NCBI RefSeq assembly: GCF_019393635.1
Contig: NC_057864.1
Coordinates: forward strand, 482,600,117 to 482,664,116
From: Dromiciops gliroides
Taxonomy: Eukaryota; Chordata; Mammalia; Microbiotheria; Microbiotheriidae
Reading direction: 5' to 3'
DNA: 64,000 nt
Shown: positions 49,780 to 60,910 of the stretch, piece after piece
Layout of the letters: each line of letters begins with the position of its first letter
How positions within the stretch are numbered: position 1 is the first letter of the stretch
Program-made: the position numbers and the translations under genes
Notes under the pieces: generated by a model
Told to the model about the DNA's origin: nothing
Seen by the model: the letters and a program-made list of their open reading frames with translations, nothing else
Databases searched by the model: none

Positions 49780-49983
49780 TTTTTTTTTTTTGCATGAAGT
49801 GTGGTTTATTGCAGGCAGGACTAGGTATCAACCAGCAGTTCCATCAACAGTGAGCACAGCCCCACTGATAATGCCAACAGAGATGTGGTCCAGCAGCCTG
49901 ATAAATCTCCAAGCATGCAGAATAACTCAAGACCACTCTGCTTCCACACCACTGAAAAGCTCCCTCTTAAAATATTATTTATA
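49780..49983 (-). pseudogene. 3' end of an unidentified processed retrocopy
   Basis: On the minus strand AATAAA (49810-49805) is followed 14 bases later by a run of about 12 A at 49791-49780, as in a copied mRNA end. Upstream a short frame reads FIRLLDHISVGIISGAV then a stop, but I cannot name the gene. The 5' side is cut off by a SINE at 49984. Confidence 0.5.
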
Positions 49984-50130
49984 GGGGCAGCTAGGTGGCG
50001 CAGTGGATAGAGCACCGGCCCTGGAGTCAGGAGGACCTGAGTTCAAATCCAGCCTCAAACACTTAACATTTACTAGCTGTGTGACCCTGGGCAAGTCACT
50101 TAACCCCAATTGCCTCACTAAAAAAAAAAA
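49984..50130 (+). mobile_element. WSINE1-type SINE copy
   Basis: Close to the recalled consensus; placed against the 5' side of the retrocopy at 49780-49983. Confidence 0.95.
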
Positions 50131-50321
50131 TTATGTGTGTGTCTGGTTAGATGCTGTATCTCTCCCAATCCAAGTAGAATATAAGCTTTCCTTTTCTTTG
50201 GATCTCTAGTGCCTTTTTATTCCCAGGAAGACTTAGATCTTCCAAGTCCAAGACATACTTTTATCTGACCAACCATGACCAAGTCACTTAACCTCAAAGT
50301 TCTCTGGCTACTCTAAGATAT

Positions 50322-50322
50322 C

Positions 50323-50388
<66 letters not shown>

Positions 50389-50537
50389 ATCTATTTTTTT
50401 TTGCGGGGCAATGAAAGGTTAAGTGACTTGCCCAGGGTCACACAGCTAGTAAATGGCAAGTATCTGCGGCAGAATTTGAACTCGGGTCCTCCTGAATCCA
50501 GGGCCGGTGCTTTATCCACTGCACCACCTAGCTACCC
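50322..50537 (-). mobile_element. WSINE1-type SINE with (TCTA)n tail
   Basis: Body at 50399-50537, tail side formed by the (ATCT)n repeat at 50322-50392. TCTAAG occurs near both ends. Confidence 0.85.
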
Positions 50538-50660
50538 TTTCTAAGGACTATACATTACAGAAAATCTTCAATCTTTATCAGTGGAGAGACTTTCTACCCT
50601 AAGAGTTCCCTATGTCTAGATTACAGTATTTACAGTATTTCATTTTTGCTGCCATCATTA

Positions 50661-50762
50661 GAAGGTACAACGTGGTTGTTCCATGGGGGAGGAAAGTTTA
50701 TTTATCAACCTCCTTTCAAGGAAGTAAAACATTCTTATATCCAGTGGAAGACTCAGGAGAAT
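50661..50762 (+). repeat. Unclassified repeat, copy B
   Basis: Partner of 45898-46010, roughly 70% alike by eye. Confidence 0.55.
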
Positions 50763-50975
50763 CCTCAGAGACCATGGCTATAAAATATCATTTATAAGAG
50801 AATTTAGAAAGTACAGTGAGAATCTGCCATGCCTTCTCTTCTAGGTTTGCTTTGTAAGTTACCCCAAAACTTGAACATTCAAACATAGTGTTTTGTGTTC
50901 ATTAGGAACCTAATCAATGCTTATTGGATTCGAAGATTCTTAGATGAAACACCCCACTCAAAAATGGTACCATTT

Positions 50976-51110
50976 GGAGCAGCTAGGTGGCACAGTGGAT
51001 AGAGCACCTGCCCTGGAGCCAGGCGGGCCTGAGTTCAAATCTGACCTCAGACACTTATTAGCTGTGTGACCCTGGGCAAGTCACTTAACCCTGGTTGCCT
51101 CAAAAAAAAA
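50976..51110 (+). mobile_element. WSINE1-type SINE copy
   Basis: Head slightly changed (GGAGCAGC). AATGGTACCA and ATCGGTGCCA flanks are diverged duplicates. Confidence 0.92.
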
Positions 51111-52085
51111 ATCGGTGCCACTGAGATCACCCACCTCTCCATAGCTTCATTTTATTTGGTTAAAATTGTTCCAAAAAGATTAGGTAGTATTTTACAAGAA
51201 GACGCTTCTGCCCAAGTGTGACTCCATACCACATTTGAGGGAGATCATAGGGTTGGGGGGCTGGACAGGACCTCAGAATCCATCTAGTCCAACCCTGTTA
51301 TTTTACTTATAAGGAAACTGAGTTCTTGGGAGGGTGACTTGCCCACGTCATATAGGTAGTGTCAGAAGTGGAACTCTGAACTCCAGTCCTCTGATTCCAG
51401 AGCTCTCTCCCTTGTATCATGCTGTCTCCCATGATGATCATAGAATTATGATTTATAACTTCTTCAGTGCAATATTATAAATTTAGTTTGGTTGAATAAT
51501 AGAGGCACCTAACTATTTGCCATTTTTGGATTGGCCAACAGTTTGAGAAATCCTATTTTCTTTTTTTTTTTTTTTGGTCGGTCAATGAGGGTTAAGTGAC
51601 TTGCCCAGGGTCACACAGCTAGTAAGTGTCAAGTGTCTGAGGCCGGATTTGAACTCAAGTCCTCCTGAATCCAGAGCTGGTGCTTTTTCCACTGCACTAC
51701 CTAGCTGCCCCCAGAAATCCTATTTTCTTTTTGCATTTGGAGAAGTATATTTCCTTCCAATCTTCTCCTCAGCCTTGGCTCTCCACGAGGTTACTTTTCA
51801 TGAGTCTGGTTGCCCAAGCAGCTCCTTTCAGGGGCAGAAAGAAGCAGGGTGTGTAGTTTGTGGTTGTGTCACAGTGCCTTAATTGAGGGATTCGATTTCA
51901 TTCCTCCAGGCACACCGGAGGAGGCAGCTATTTCAGCTGTTCGTTCACTCTGAGCTCATCCCGAAGCCAAAATATCTGTGGGTGTTCCACTCTTGTTGTT
52001 CAGTCCTAGTGCAGAGCCCACTTACACTCTAATCTGCTCATCTTGGTGTGGACATAGCTCATTCCTTATGGCCTCAATTCCCACT
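51110..52085. other. Intron 1 DNA around a SINE
   Basis: MIR-like remnant at 51240-51425. 51720-52085 has no recognised feature. Confidence 0.4.
51566..51712 (-). mobile_element. WSINE1-type SINE copy
   Basis: AGAAATCCTATTTTCTTT on both sides (51546 and 51713), one of the longest duplications here. Confidence 0.96.
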
Positions 52086-52100
52086 GGATGGTCTGCTTTT

Positions 52101-52260
52101 CTTTTTTCTTTTTTCTTTTTTTTTGGTGAGGCAATTGGGGTTAAGTGACTTGCCCAGAGTCACACAGTGTTAAGTGTTAAGTGTCTGAGGCTGGATTTGA
52201 ACTCAGGTCCTCCTGAATCCGGGGCTGGTGATCTATCCACTGAGCCACCTAGCTACCCCT
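52101..52260 (-). mobile_element. WSINE1-type SINE copy
   Basis: GATGGTCTGCTTTT at 52087-52100, with one change at 52261-52274. Confidence 0.95.
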
Positions 52261-52504
52261 GATGGCCTGCTTTTCACTCATGCAGGTCCTGTTGTAGATG
52301 GTCAGGGTATCAGCATTCTATGGGCATGGAAATCTGGTGACACAACACAATTTCTTCCTTCTGAGTTGGTGCCAAAGAATGGTACAATCCAGGTTCCATG
52401 AGATGGTCAACTTGTGTATGTGGAAACCCTCCTGGCTGCCAAGGTTCCACTTGGTTCTTGGTCAGTTTTCACATGCCCCAATGTTCCTAAGTAAGAATTC
52501 ATAA

Positions 52505-52945
52505 CCTCCACTGGCTCCTTATCACCTCCCAGGTCAAATATAAAATCTGCTTGGCTTTTAACCTAGTTCCTCCTTCCTTTTTGGTCTCCTTAGACCTTAC
52601 TCATCTCCACATACTCTATGGTCCAGTGACACTGACTTCTTTCACTAGTTATCCGCCATGTTTAGAATGTTCTCTCTTTCATTTCCACCTCCTGGCTTCC
52701 TGACTTCCTTCAGGTCTTCAGCTAAGATCCCACCTTCTGCAACAAGCCTTTCCTAGTCCTCCTTCATCTCATCACCTTTCCTCTGAGGTGACCCCCAATT
52801 GATCCTGTCTACCCTGTTTGTTCCTAGTTGTTTGCGTGTTGACTCATTGTGACTGTGCCCTCCTGGAGGACAGGCAGGAGCTTCCCGTTTGTCCCTAGCA
52901 TTTAGCACAGTGCCTGGCAATAAGTGCTTGTAAATGATGTTTCAT
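52505..52945 (+). mobile_element. L2 LINE 3' region
   Basis: 'ccactggctccttatcacc', 'gccatgtttagaatgttctctc', 'caacaagcctttcctag' and the tail 'gcatttagcacagtgcctgg' are in order. Confidence 0.75.
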
Positions 52946-53105
52946 GATCTTTTCCAGACAACCCGTGATTCCATTAATGAGACTTTATTTATTTATTCAT
53001 CTATTTATCTATATACCTATCTATCTATTTTAGGGGGATTAAATTTAAAAATTTTTTAAATTTATTTAGAATTCTTCTCCACCCTACATGTAAAAACAAA
53101 TTGTA

Positions 53106-53255
53106 GGGGCGGTTAGGTGGCACAGTGGATAGAGCATTGGCCCTGGATTCAGGAGGACCTGAGTTCAAATCCAGCCTCAGACCCTTGACACTTACTAGCT
53201 GTGTGACCCTGGGCAAGTCACTTAACCCCAATGGCCTCACCAAAAAAAAAAATTA
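53106..53255 (+). mobile_element. WSINE1-type SINE copy
   Basis: Next to, and in opposite orientation to, the copy at 53288. AAAAACAAATT / AAAACCAAATT flanks. Confidence 0.93.
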
Positions 53256-53287
53256 AATTAAAAACCAAATTTTAACGTTGATTTTTT

Positions 53288-53438
53288 GTTTATTTGTTTT
53301 TGGTGGGGCAATGGAGGTTAAGTGACTTGCCCAGGGTCACACAGCTAGTAAGTGTCAAGGGTCTGAGGTCGGATTTGAACTCAGGTCCTCCTGAATCCAG
53401 GGCCGGTGCTCTATCCACTGTGCCACCTAGCTGCCCCA
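53288..53438 (-). mobile_element. WSINE1-type SINE copy
   Basis: TAACGTTGATTTTT on the left and TAACATTGATTTTT on the right; borders an L1 3' end. Confidence 0.94.
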
Positions 53439-53830
53439 TAACATTGATTTTTAAAACTTTGCGTTCCAAATTTTCATCCTTCATCCCTATTCCCCCCTTA
53501 AGAACTCAAGTAATTCAATATAAATCATACATGTGCAGTCATGCAAAACATAGCAGACAAAAAAAAACTTTAGAAAAAGGAACTAACAACAACAACAAAA
53601 AATATACTCCTATCTGTATTCAGGTACCATCAGTTCTTTCTCTAGAGATGGATTGCATTTTTCATAAGTCCTTCAGAGTTGTCTTGGATCACTGCATTGC
53701 TGAAAATAACTAAGTCATTCAAAGCAGATCATCTTACACTATTGCTGTTATTTTGTATACAGTACATTTCACTTTGCATCAGCTAATGGAAGTCTTTCCA
53801 GGTTTTTCTGATAGCATCCTGCTCATCTTT
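53438..53830 (-). mobile_element. L1 LINE 3' end
   Basis: 'gttgtcttggatcactgcat', 'ttgctgttattttgtatac' and 'gcatcagctaatggaagtctttccagg' are in the right order for a minus-strand L1 end. Confidence 0.85.
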
Positions 53831-54317
53831 TTTTTTTTTTTAAATAGTAAACTACATTTATATAGTACTTTAAAGGGAGCTTTCCTTACAAAACACCCAT
53901 GAGGTTGATTATTTCAACAACAATAATAGCTAACATTTATGTAGTACCTTATACCTGACCAAGAATTTTCTTCCCAATAGCCCAGCAAAGTATCATCATC
54001 ACCACCACCACCACCACCACCACCATCTTCATCATCACCCTCATCTTACATTGCTCTTGCCCCTGCTTCAGATTTTTCCCCCCAGTTACTATTGCTAACT
54101 GTGTTTCCCTTGATCCTATTCACTCTCTATATTTACTCTATTTTCTATCTTCTTTTACCCTATCTCTCCTCAAGGGGGAAATTATTTTTAATTTTTTTGC
54201 TGCTATGAATTTGACTTCAATATTGAATTTTTCTTCACATAAGAAGCAAGAAAAAAGGTAGGTTTATGAAACAATGTCTCTATTATTTAGAACTTTAATA
54301 TCTGTTCACAAGGACTA
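53830..54317. other. MIR fragments and (CAC)n
   Basis: Short MIR-like pieces at 53845-53910 and 53925-53990, then (ACC)8 at 54001-54026; the rest is unassigned. Confidence 0.5.
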
Positions 54318-54465
54318 TTTGTGCCTGAGCTGTGGTGGAGCATTCTGGGCTCATATTGGTCTGCTCAGCCACAGTCGGACACATGGTACCTTGACCCCAA
54401 CATAGTGATGTCATTTTGGTCCTCTTCAAGAAAGCAGGACAATAACCAAAACTTTAACATTTTAA
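54318..54465 (+). mobile_element. RTE-like LINE 3' end fragment
   Basis: Its reverse complement matches 56625-56745 closely (shared GAGGACCAAAATGACAT, then TCAAGGTAC and GACCAATATGAGC). I recall this block from the 3' part of marsupial RTE elements; the family name is inference. Confidence 0.55.
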
Positions 54466-54639
54466 AAAGGCCAGTCAACCAACAAGGATTTATTTAGCAT
54501 CTACGACATTGTGCTGCATGCTGGGGAAACAAAGACAAAAGTGGAATTAGAGGTGTAATGTGAATGATGAGTTTGGATGCCAGATTGAAAAGGGGTGAAA
54601 AGTGAGTGTTCATCTTTAAGTGATAAGTCACTTACTGCA

Positions 54640-54860
54640 TAACAACAACAGCGTTTACAAAGCACTTTACAAATATCACATTTGATCCTCCTGACAACCC
54701 TGGGAGGTAGGTGCTACTATTAATTCTCATTTTACAGAGGAGGAAACTGAGGCAGGCACCAGTTAAGTGACTTGGTCAGGGTCACACAGCTAATAAATGT
54801 GTGAGGCTGGATTTGAACTCAGGTCTTCATGACTCCAGACTGGTCACTGCAGCATCTATT
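54640..54860 (-). mobile_element. MIR-like SINE
   Basis: 'gtttacaaagcactttacaaatatcac' through 'ggaaactgaggcagg' to 'gaactcaggtcttcatgac'. Confidence 0.75.
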
Positions 54861-54897
54861 TACATGAGTGCAGATTGTTTTAACCTAATGGGACATA

Positions 54898-55110
54898 AGA
54901 GGCAGTTGGGTGGTGCAGTGGATAAAGTACTAGGGCTGGAATCAAGAAGACTCATTTTCCTGAGTTCAAATCCCACCTCAGACACTTAGTAGTTGTGTGA
55001 CTCTGGGCAAGTCACTTAGCCCTTTTCCTTTCAGTTTCCTCATCTGTAAAATGAGCTGGAGAAGGAAATGGCAAACCACTCCAGACAGGACTGAATAAAA
55101 AAAAGACCAA
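54898..55110 (+). mobile_element. tRNA/CORE-type SINE, second family
   Basis: Ends 'gagaaggaaatggcaaaccactccag'; plus orientation. Confidence 0.75.
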
Positions 55111-55990
55111 ACAACAAAAGGTATGTAAAGTCCTGGAGGGTGTTTAGTTTCAGTATTTGTGTCCACAACCTCCTGCCCAGTGCTTGGCACTTAGTAAGTG
55201 CTTGCTGATTTCTGTCAAATTTACAGTCAACTTTCAGCCTGCATATCAATTATTTACCTACTTGCCTCAGGTTACTCAGTATCTGGTGAGTACCAGCAAA
55301 ACTGATGAATGAGGCACCGTAATCAATTGTTTTTACTTTGAATAAACTGCCCTAGATCTTTTCAGAGCCTCCGGACTGCTTCTTTCCTTGCAGATTTACA
55401 TTTCACCCTGTTCACTTTGTCCTCTCTTCACTCTGGAAATGTTCTGAGGACCATTGTCCTAAGGAAGCGCTCTGCCAGAAATCTGTGTCACCTTGGACAA
55501 GTCACTTCACTACCTTGTCATCTGTACAGTGAGAGGGTTGGAGTTGGTGGTCTCCAAGACTGATTTCAGCTCTAAAATCAATGGGGTTCTTAAACCTTTT
55601 GGGGGGGTTGTTTTTCTCTATTTTATGGATTCCTTTGGGAGCAGTTTGAACCTGGGAGACCCCATCCCAGAGTAACATTTTCACATGTATAAAATAAAAT
55701 ACATTGGCTTGCAAACAACAATTCTCAGTGGTGGTGTTGGATTCAGTTGTTATTCATGTTGATTTAGGTCGTTGGTGGGGTGTGGTGCTCAAAAATAGAG
55801 GGTAATCCTAAATTAATTTCTTTTATTCATGTATAGGATTATGGCTCTAGATCTGGCAGTGCTCTCAGAGGCCATCTACCCTAACCTGCCCATTATATAG
55901 ATGATAGATGGAGGCCTAGGCTGGTTAGTTAAACTTTGTCCAAGGCTACCTCAAGTTCAAGTACCCATTCAAAATCATAGCTCTCAAGCT
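55110..55990. other. Intron 1 DNA, mostly unassigned
   Basis: MIR-like words near 55490-55570 and 55840-55930 only. Confidence 0.4.
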
Positions 55991-56004
55991 ACCAACTGTA
56001 TTTC

Positions 56005-56008
<4 letters not shown>

Positions 56009-56035
<27 letters not shown>

Positions 56036-56168
56036 GTGAGGCTATTGGGGTTAAGTGACTTGCCCAGGGTCACACAGCTAGTAAATGTTAAGTGTCTGAG
56101 GCTGGATTTGAACTCAGGTACTCCTGACTCCAGGGCCGGTGCTTTATCCACTGCACCACCTAGCTGCC
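56009..56168 (-). mobile_element. WSINE1-type SINE copy (apparent source of the 60.65-kb composite)
   Basis: Perfect 16-base duplication CAACTGTATTTCTTTT at 55993-56008 and 56169-56184. The DNA on its head side (56169-56260) recurs at 60792-60890. Confidence 0.96.
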
Positions 56169-56257
56169 CAACTGTATTTCTTTTACCAGACCAACCAGAG
56201 GACATATAATTCAAAGGTATTTCTGGAATTGGTGCTTATCCATTCATTGGTGTTTGT

Positions 56258-56425
56258 TGTTGTTGTTGTTGTTCAGTCGTTTCAGTTGTGTCCAACTCTT
56301 TGTGACCCTATTTGGGGTTTTCTTGGCAGAGATACTAGAGTGGTTTGCCATTTCCTTCTCCAGCTCATTTTACAGATGAGGAAACTGAGGCAAACAGGGT
56401 TAAGTGATTTTTCCAGGGTTGGTTG
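56258..56425 (-). mobile_element. tRNA/CORE-type SINE, second family, truncated
   Basis: Starts after (GTT)n with 'cagttgtgtccaactctttg' and is cut at the 'acagggttaagtgattt' point. Confidence 0.72.
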
Positions 56426-56444
56426 GTTGTTGCCCTTCATTCTT

Positions 56445-56612
56445 CTTCTTTTTTTTGGCGGGGGAGGGGGCGGGGGGGGGGGGAGTGAGCATTAAGTGAC
56501 TTGCCCAGGGTCACACAGCTATTAAATGTCAAGTGTCTGAAGCCGGATTTGAACTCAGGTCCTCCTGAATCCAGGGCCTGTGCTTTATCCACTGCACCAC
56601 CTAGCTTACCCC
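56445..56612 (-). mobile_element. WSINE1-type SINE copy
   Basis: Perfect 17-base duplication TGTTGCCCTTCATTCTT at 56428-56444 and 56613-56629. A G-run sits in the tail. Confidence 0.95.
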
Positions 56613-56890
56613 TGTTGCCCTTCATTCTTGATGAGGACCAAAATGACATTATTATTTTGGAGTCAAGGTACAGTGTGTCCATCTGTGGCTGATCAGACCA
56701 ATATGAGCTTGGAAGTTCTACCACAGGTTGGACCCAAATAGTTCACTCCATATTTAGAGTGGGAATATCTCTCAATTTTAGGATCTTACATTTCTTTCAA
56801 GCTACTGCAATTCAGCTTCCCTCATAGAATAGAATGCCCTTTGATGTGAGCACACCATGCTAGGCAGTCCTTCACCAGTATCTCCCATGT
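56613..56890 (-). mobile_element. RTE-like LINE 3' fragment
   Basis: Inverted partner of 54318-54465. It continues with GAGCACACCATGCTAGGCAG, an RTE block seen on this strand. A SINE (56445-56612) is inserted at its left end with a perfect 17-base target duplication. Confidence 0.55.
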
Positions 56891-57039
56891 CACTCAATCA
56901 AAGACTTGTTCAGGGTCACCCAGCCAGGAAGTGCCTGAGGCCAGATTTGAACTCATAAGTGAGTCTTCCTGATTCCCAGCCCAGGGCTCTGTGCACTCTT
57001 GCACTGTGACCCAGCCACTATTGGTCTTTCACAAGGGAA

Positions 57040-57310
57040 AATAATAATAATCACAGCTAACATTTAGGTAGCACCTATTCTGTGTCAGGCACTTTGCTAA
57101 TCATTGACAATTATTATCTCATTTGATCCTCACAACAAACTTGCTGTGGGAGGGGCTATTATTATCACACCTATTTTATGGTTGAGGAAACTGAGGCAGA
57201 CAGAATTTAAGTGATTTGCCCAACATTATAGAGATAGTAGATGTCTGAGACTAGATTTGAACTCAGGTCTCATGGCTTCGGGTTTAGCATTCTAGCCACT
57301 GCCCCATTGA
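57040..57310 (-). mobile_element. MIR-like SINE
   Basis: 'taacatttaggtagcacctattctgtgtcagg' through 'gaggaaactgagg' to 'gaactcagg'. Confidence 0.75.
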
Positions 57311-58792
57311 TATCTTGTTTAAGAGCCCTATCCAACTTCCAGAGAAAGGTAAATAACTTATCCACGGCCCTAGATGCATGGATTATTATTCTGTCAGAAC
57401 CCATTCCAAGGAGAGACAAGAATGTTAATAAATGCCCTTTTCTCTATATCCTTAGCTGGGGAACCAAGGCTAAAATCCCTCTAATCCTGTAAAATTGCTT
57501 CTTTCTGTGTTCCACTAACCTTTAATAAATCTTTTTTGTTATTTTTATTTTTTACATGAACCAATGCATTTGTATATAGCATTACGATTTACTGTTAGCT
57601 TTATCAGATATAGATTTGGGAATGGAGTATATAAAATCTGAATAATTCCAAATTTCCCCTTATCTTCTTTGTCACCAGCACTTCATCAGTTTTTTGTGTA
57701 TGTTCTATGTGGGTTTAAAAATGTATTCAATTTTTTTGGTTGAATTCTCTCTATTATGCCTATTAGATTGATTATTTTTAATGCTCCCATTCAGCTCTGT
57801 GATGTCTTATTTTAGTTGGACATATTATATTCTGATGGTGGAATATTAAAATCTCCAACTGTTATTGACTTTTTAGCTATTTCATTTTGTGAAACTATGA
57901 GTTTTTCTTTTTATGATTTTTAGTACAGAATTTTCAGGCACATATATATTTTAAATGGACATATTCTCATTTTAGATGGAACCTTTTACTATAATAAAAC
58001 ATCCTTATTTATCTCTCTTAAAGCCTTCTGATTTGAATTCAATTTTCTTTGAGATACTTTGCTGGCTCTATGATTCTATGATTGTCAGTGCTTTCTCTGC
58101 GTTTTATGATTAAGGGCTAGCTTGGTAGAATCGAGATACTGCTCTAGTTTAAATGCTTCAGTTCAAAGCCCTTGAGATCAACCTATGTAGTGTGCTGCCT
58201 GTAAAGAACTTATCTTTGAATTCTGGGTTTTACTCCATTATGTAAATTTTTAATTTTATGAGAGTCTATTTACATTTAGTCTTGTGTTGATTAGATATTC
58301 CTTTTCTTATGTCATTCTTTTAGAAAGTTACTTCAATTATCAGAAGAGAAATAAAATGTTATTCTTTGCCTTTCAAATGTAACAAAACCAGTATAATACA
58401 AAATTCCTCTGTCCTATACTTGTGTCTGTGTAAGGTTGTTTTTTTTTAAACTTAGGCATTCCCTTCATCAAAGATAGTGCCTTCATTGCCCTTTCTTCTC
58501 TTTTTCTCTCCTTTCCCTTTTTATTTATTTAAGACACTCTTCTGAAACATTTAATGATTTTTGCCCATACAATCCATTAGGGAATCTTACATTTTAAAAA
58601 CAACTGATTTATCTTGGTTTGAAAAGTATTGTTTTACATACTTATCTTTTTGGCTTGATGGCTCAGTTGTTTGGACTTCTGTGAAGGACAGATATTTCTG
58701 TTCAAAAGTGAAAATGCTTCTTTATTGTGCATCTCTTGTTTTTATACAGCTTTCTGAAATCTGCTGTGGAGATAAGTTTGGGTTCATTTAGA

Positions 58793-59045
58793 GGCAGACA
58801 GTGGTGCAGTGCATGGAGTGCTGAACCTGGAATCAAGAAGACCTGAGTTCAAATCTGACTTCACACACTTAATAGCTCTGTGATTCTGGGCAAGTCACTT
58901 AACCTCAATTTGCCTCAGTTTCCTCAACTGTGAAATGAGGACAATAATAGAACTTATGTCTCAGGGTTGTTGTGAGGTTCAAATGAGTAAGAAGTACTTA
59001 GTGCAGTGCCTTGCACATACTAGGTGCTTTATAAATGCTTATTCC
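58793..59045 (+). mobile_element. MIR/THER-like SINE inside L1
   Basis: Full head-to-tail copy ending 'gtgctttataaatgctta'. Confidence 0.78.
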
Positions 59046-59436
59046 TTTCCCTTTATGGCATTTGCTTCCCAATTTTGTATCAGTTATGGTCATATTTCTC
59101 TGATCATCTCTTGTCTTTCTTGAAGAGGCTACCGTAGTCTTAGTTGATGTTTCTTGGTCGTTATTTTTTTCTTCTGATGTCTCACAGAATTTCCCCCTTG
59201 TCCTTATAGTACTGAAGTTTAACCATGATGTATCTAAGCATGTTGAACTTTGGGTTCTTCTTTGGAGGAGTCCAGTGACTTTTATTTTTATAGTTTATCT
59301 TGTTTTTATGATTCCAGATGCTTTTCTTAAACAATTTCTTGACATATGGCACTTGGGTTCTTTGGTTTTTACATTTCTAATACATCGGTACTTACTCCTG
59401 TGATAGCTGCATTTTAACTTCAAAGTTTATCATTTG

Positions 59437-59580
59437 AGGGGGCAGCTAGGTGGTGCAGTGGATAAAGCACTGGCCCTGGATTCAGGAAGACCTGAGTTCA
59501 AATCCAGCCTCAGACACTTGACACTTAACTAGCTGTGTGACCCTGGGTAAGTCACTTAACCCTCAATGCCCTGCCCCTCT
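59437..59580 (+). mobile_element. WSINE1-type SINE copy without an A tail, inside L1
   Basis: Perfect 16-base duplication CAAAGTTTATCATTTG at 59421-59436 and 59581-59596. The copy ends in CCCTGCCCCTCT instead of poly(A). Confidence 0.95.
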
Positions 59581-60648
59581 CAAAGTTTATCATTTGTATA
59601 TCCATTTTTGGGTAAGATTTTCAGTATTTCAAGCACTTTTTGAGTTTGTTTTTCCAATTGCCCAGAGTTGTCAATTCTATTTTCCATTCTAGTAAATGTG
59701 CTTTTGGCTACTGTATTGATTTTAAAAACTCTTCTATTATATTTTTTATATTGGTCATTAAAATTATTTTCTCTCATTCCTTTTTTTGAGCACCTCTATG
59801 GCCTGAGACCAATTCATATTTTTCTTGGAAGCTTTAGATATAGGGGCCCTGATGTTGACATCTTCCTCTGAGGGTGCCCCTTGGTTTTCCTTATTACTGA
59901 AGAAACTTTCTATGGTCCTCATCTTTCTCTGTCGGCTCATCTTGCCTTTCTTTTACTAGACTTTTAGCTCCTTAAAGTGGGGCACTGTTTCCAGGCTGCA
60001 GTATCCCAAGCTTAAGAAGTCCCAGGTGGTATGATTTAAGGAGAATCAGGTTCTTCCCTCGCCCCGGCCTGTTTCCTGGTCCTAGATGACCCCAGACCAA
60101 CTTGCCAATCAACCAGCTTTGTGTGTTGTGGTTGTTAGCTCCGATGAGCCTGTGCCCCTCCCCAACCTGGGCCACTGCTACTCAAGCCTACCTCCTGATT
60201 CTCAGCAGGGGTATAAAATCCAAGTTCTGCCTTAGCACCAGCATAGACCCCTGTAGTCTCTCCCCTGACCAGGGCTCAGCCCACTCACCAGACTGTGAGC
60301 TTAGTTCCAGACGACACTGGTGCTTCAGCTGATTCAGAGGCTCTGGGGGTCTCCTTCTCTGGTGAGGCCTTCCTGGGACTGGATCTGTGTCAGGGTAACT
60401 GTGGGGTTGGGGCCCAACTCCTGTATCAGCACAGCAGCTCCCTCCTTCTGACCTTCCAAGCTGTTTTTGGTTAGAAGATGATTTCAGCACATTCTTCTGT
60501 GAGTTTTGCTGCTCTGGGCATTTTCCTATGGCGTTATTTGGATGTTTTTTGGAGCGATCGTGTCATGAGTTCAGGAGCTCACTGCCTTTCCTCCACCATT
60601 TTGGCTCTGCCCCAGAAGTCCTTTCATTCCTTTTTGAAGGCATCTTTT

Positions 60649-60898
60649 TTTTTTTTAAGTGAGGCAATTGGGATTAAGTGACTTGCCCAGGGTCACAGAG
60701 CTAGTAAGTGTTAAATGTCTGAGGCCAGATTTGAACTCAGGTGCTCCTGACTCCAGGGCCGGTGCTCTATCCACTGCACCACCTAGCTGCCCAACTGTAT
60801 TTCTTTTACCAGACCAACCAGAGGACATATAATTCAAAAGTATTTCTGGAATTGGTGTTTATCCATTGGTCTTTGCTGTTGTTGTTAGCTGCCCCTTA
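60649..60898 (-). mobile_element. Composite SINE carrying about 100 bp of foreign 5' DNA
   Basis: Read on the minus strand: GGGGCAGCTA (a SINE head start), about 100 bases matching the head-side flank of the SINE at 56009-56168, then a complete SINE with A tail. The whole block lies between 15-base duplications TTGAAGGCATCTTTT (60634-60648) and TTAAAGGCATCTTTT (60896-60910). Confidence 0.88.
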
Positions 60899-60910
60899 AA
60901 GGCATCTTTT

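Larger units (their letters stand above)
57540..60613 (-). mobile_element. L1 LINE with preserved 5' end
   Basis: The minus-strand 5' end at 60613 begins GGGGCAGAGCCAAAATGGTG, the L1 start with a worn YY1 site. A 5' UTR of about 670 bases precedes ORF1 at 59940, which reads MSRQRKMRTIESFFSNKENQ and later NMNWSQAIEVLKK and a coiled-coil segment (INTVAKSTFTRMENRID) before stops. ORF2 endonuclease-region text follows (57.8-58.1 kb, 'ctccaactgttattgac'). A MIR-like element (58.79-59.04 kb) and a SINE (59437-59580) are inserted. The 3' part is missing from 57.54 kb. Confidence 0.8.

Noticed and set aside
60188-60490. 100-codon minus-strand frame in the L1 5' region as a separate gene
   Set aside because: It lies in the L1 5' UTR ahead of the recognisable ORF1 start.
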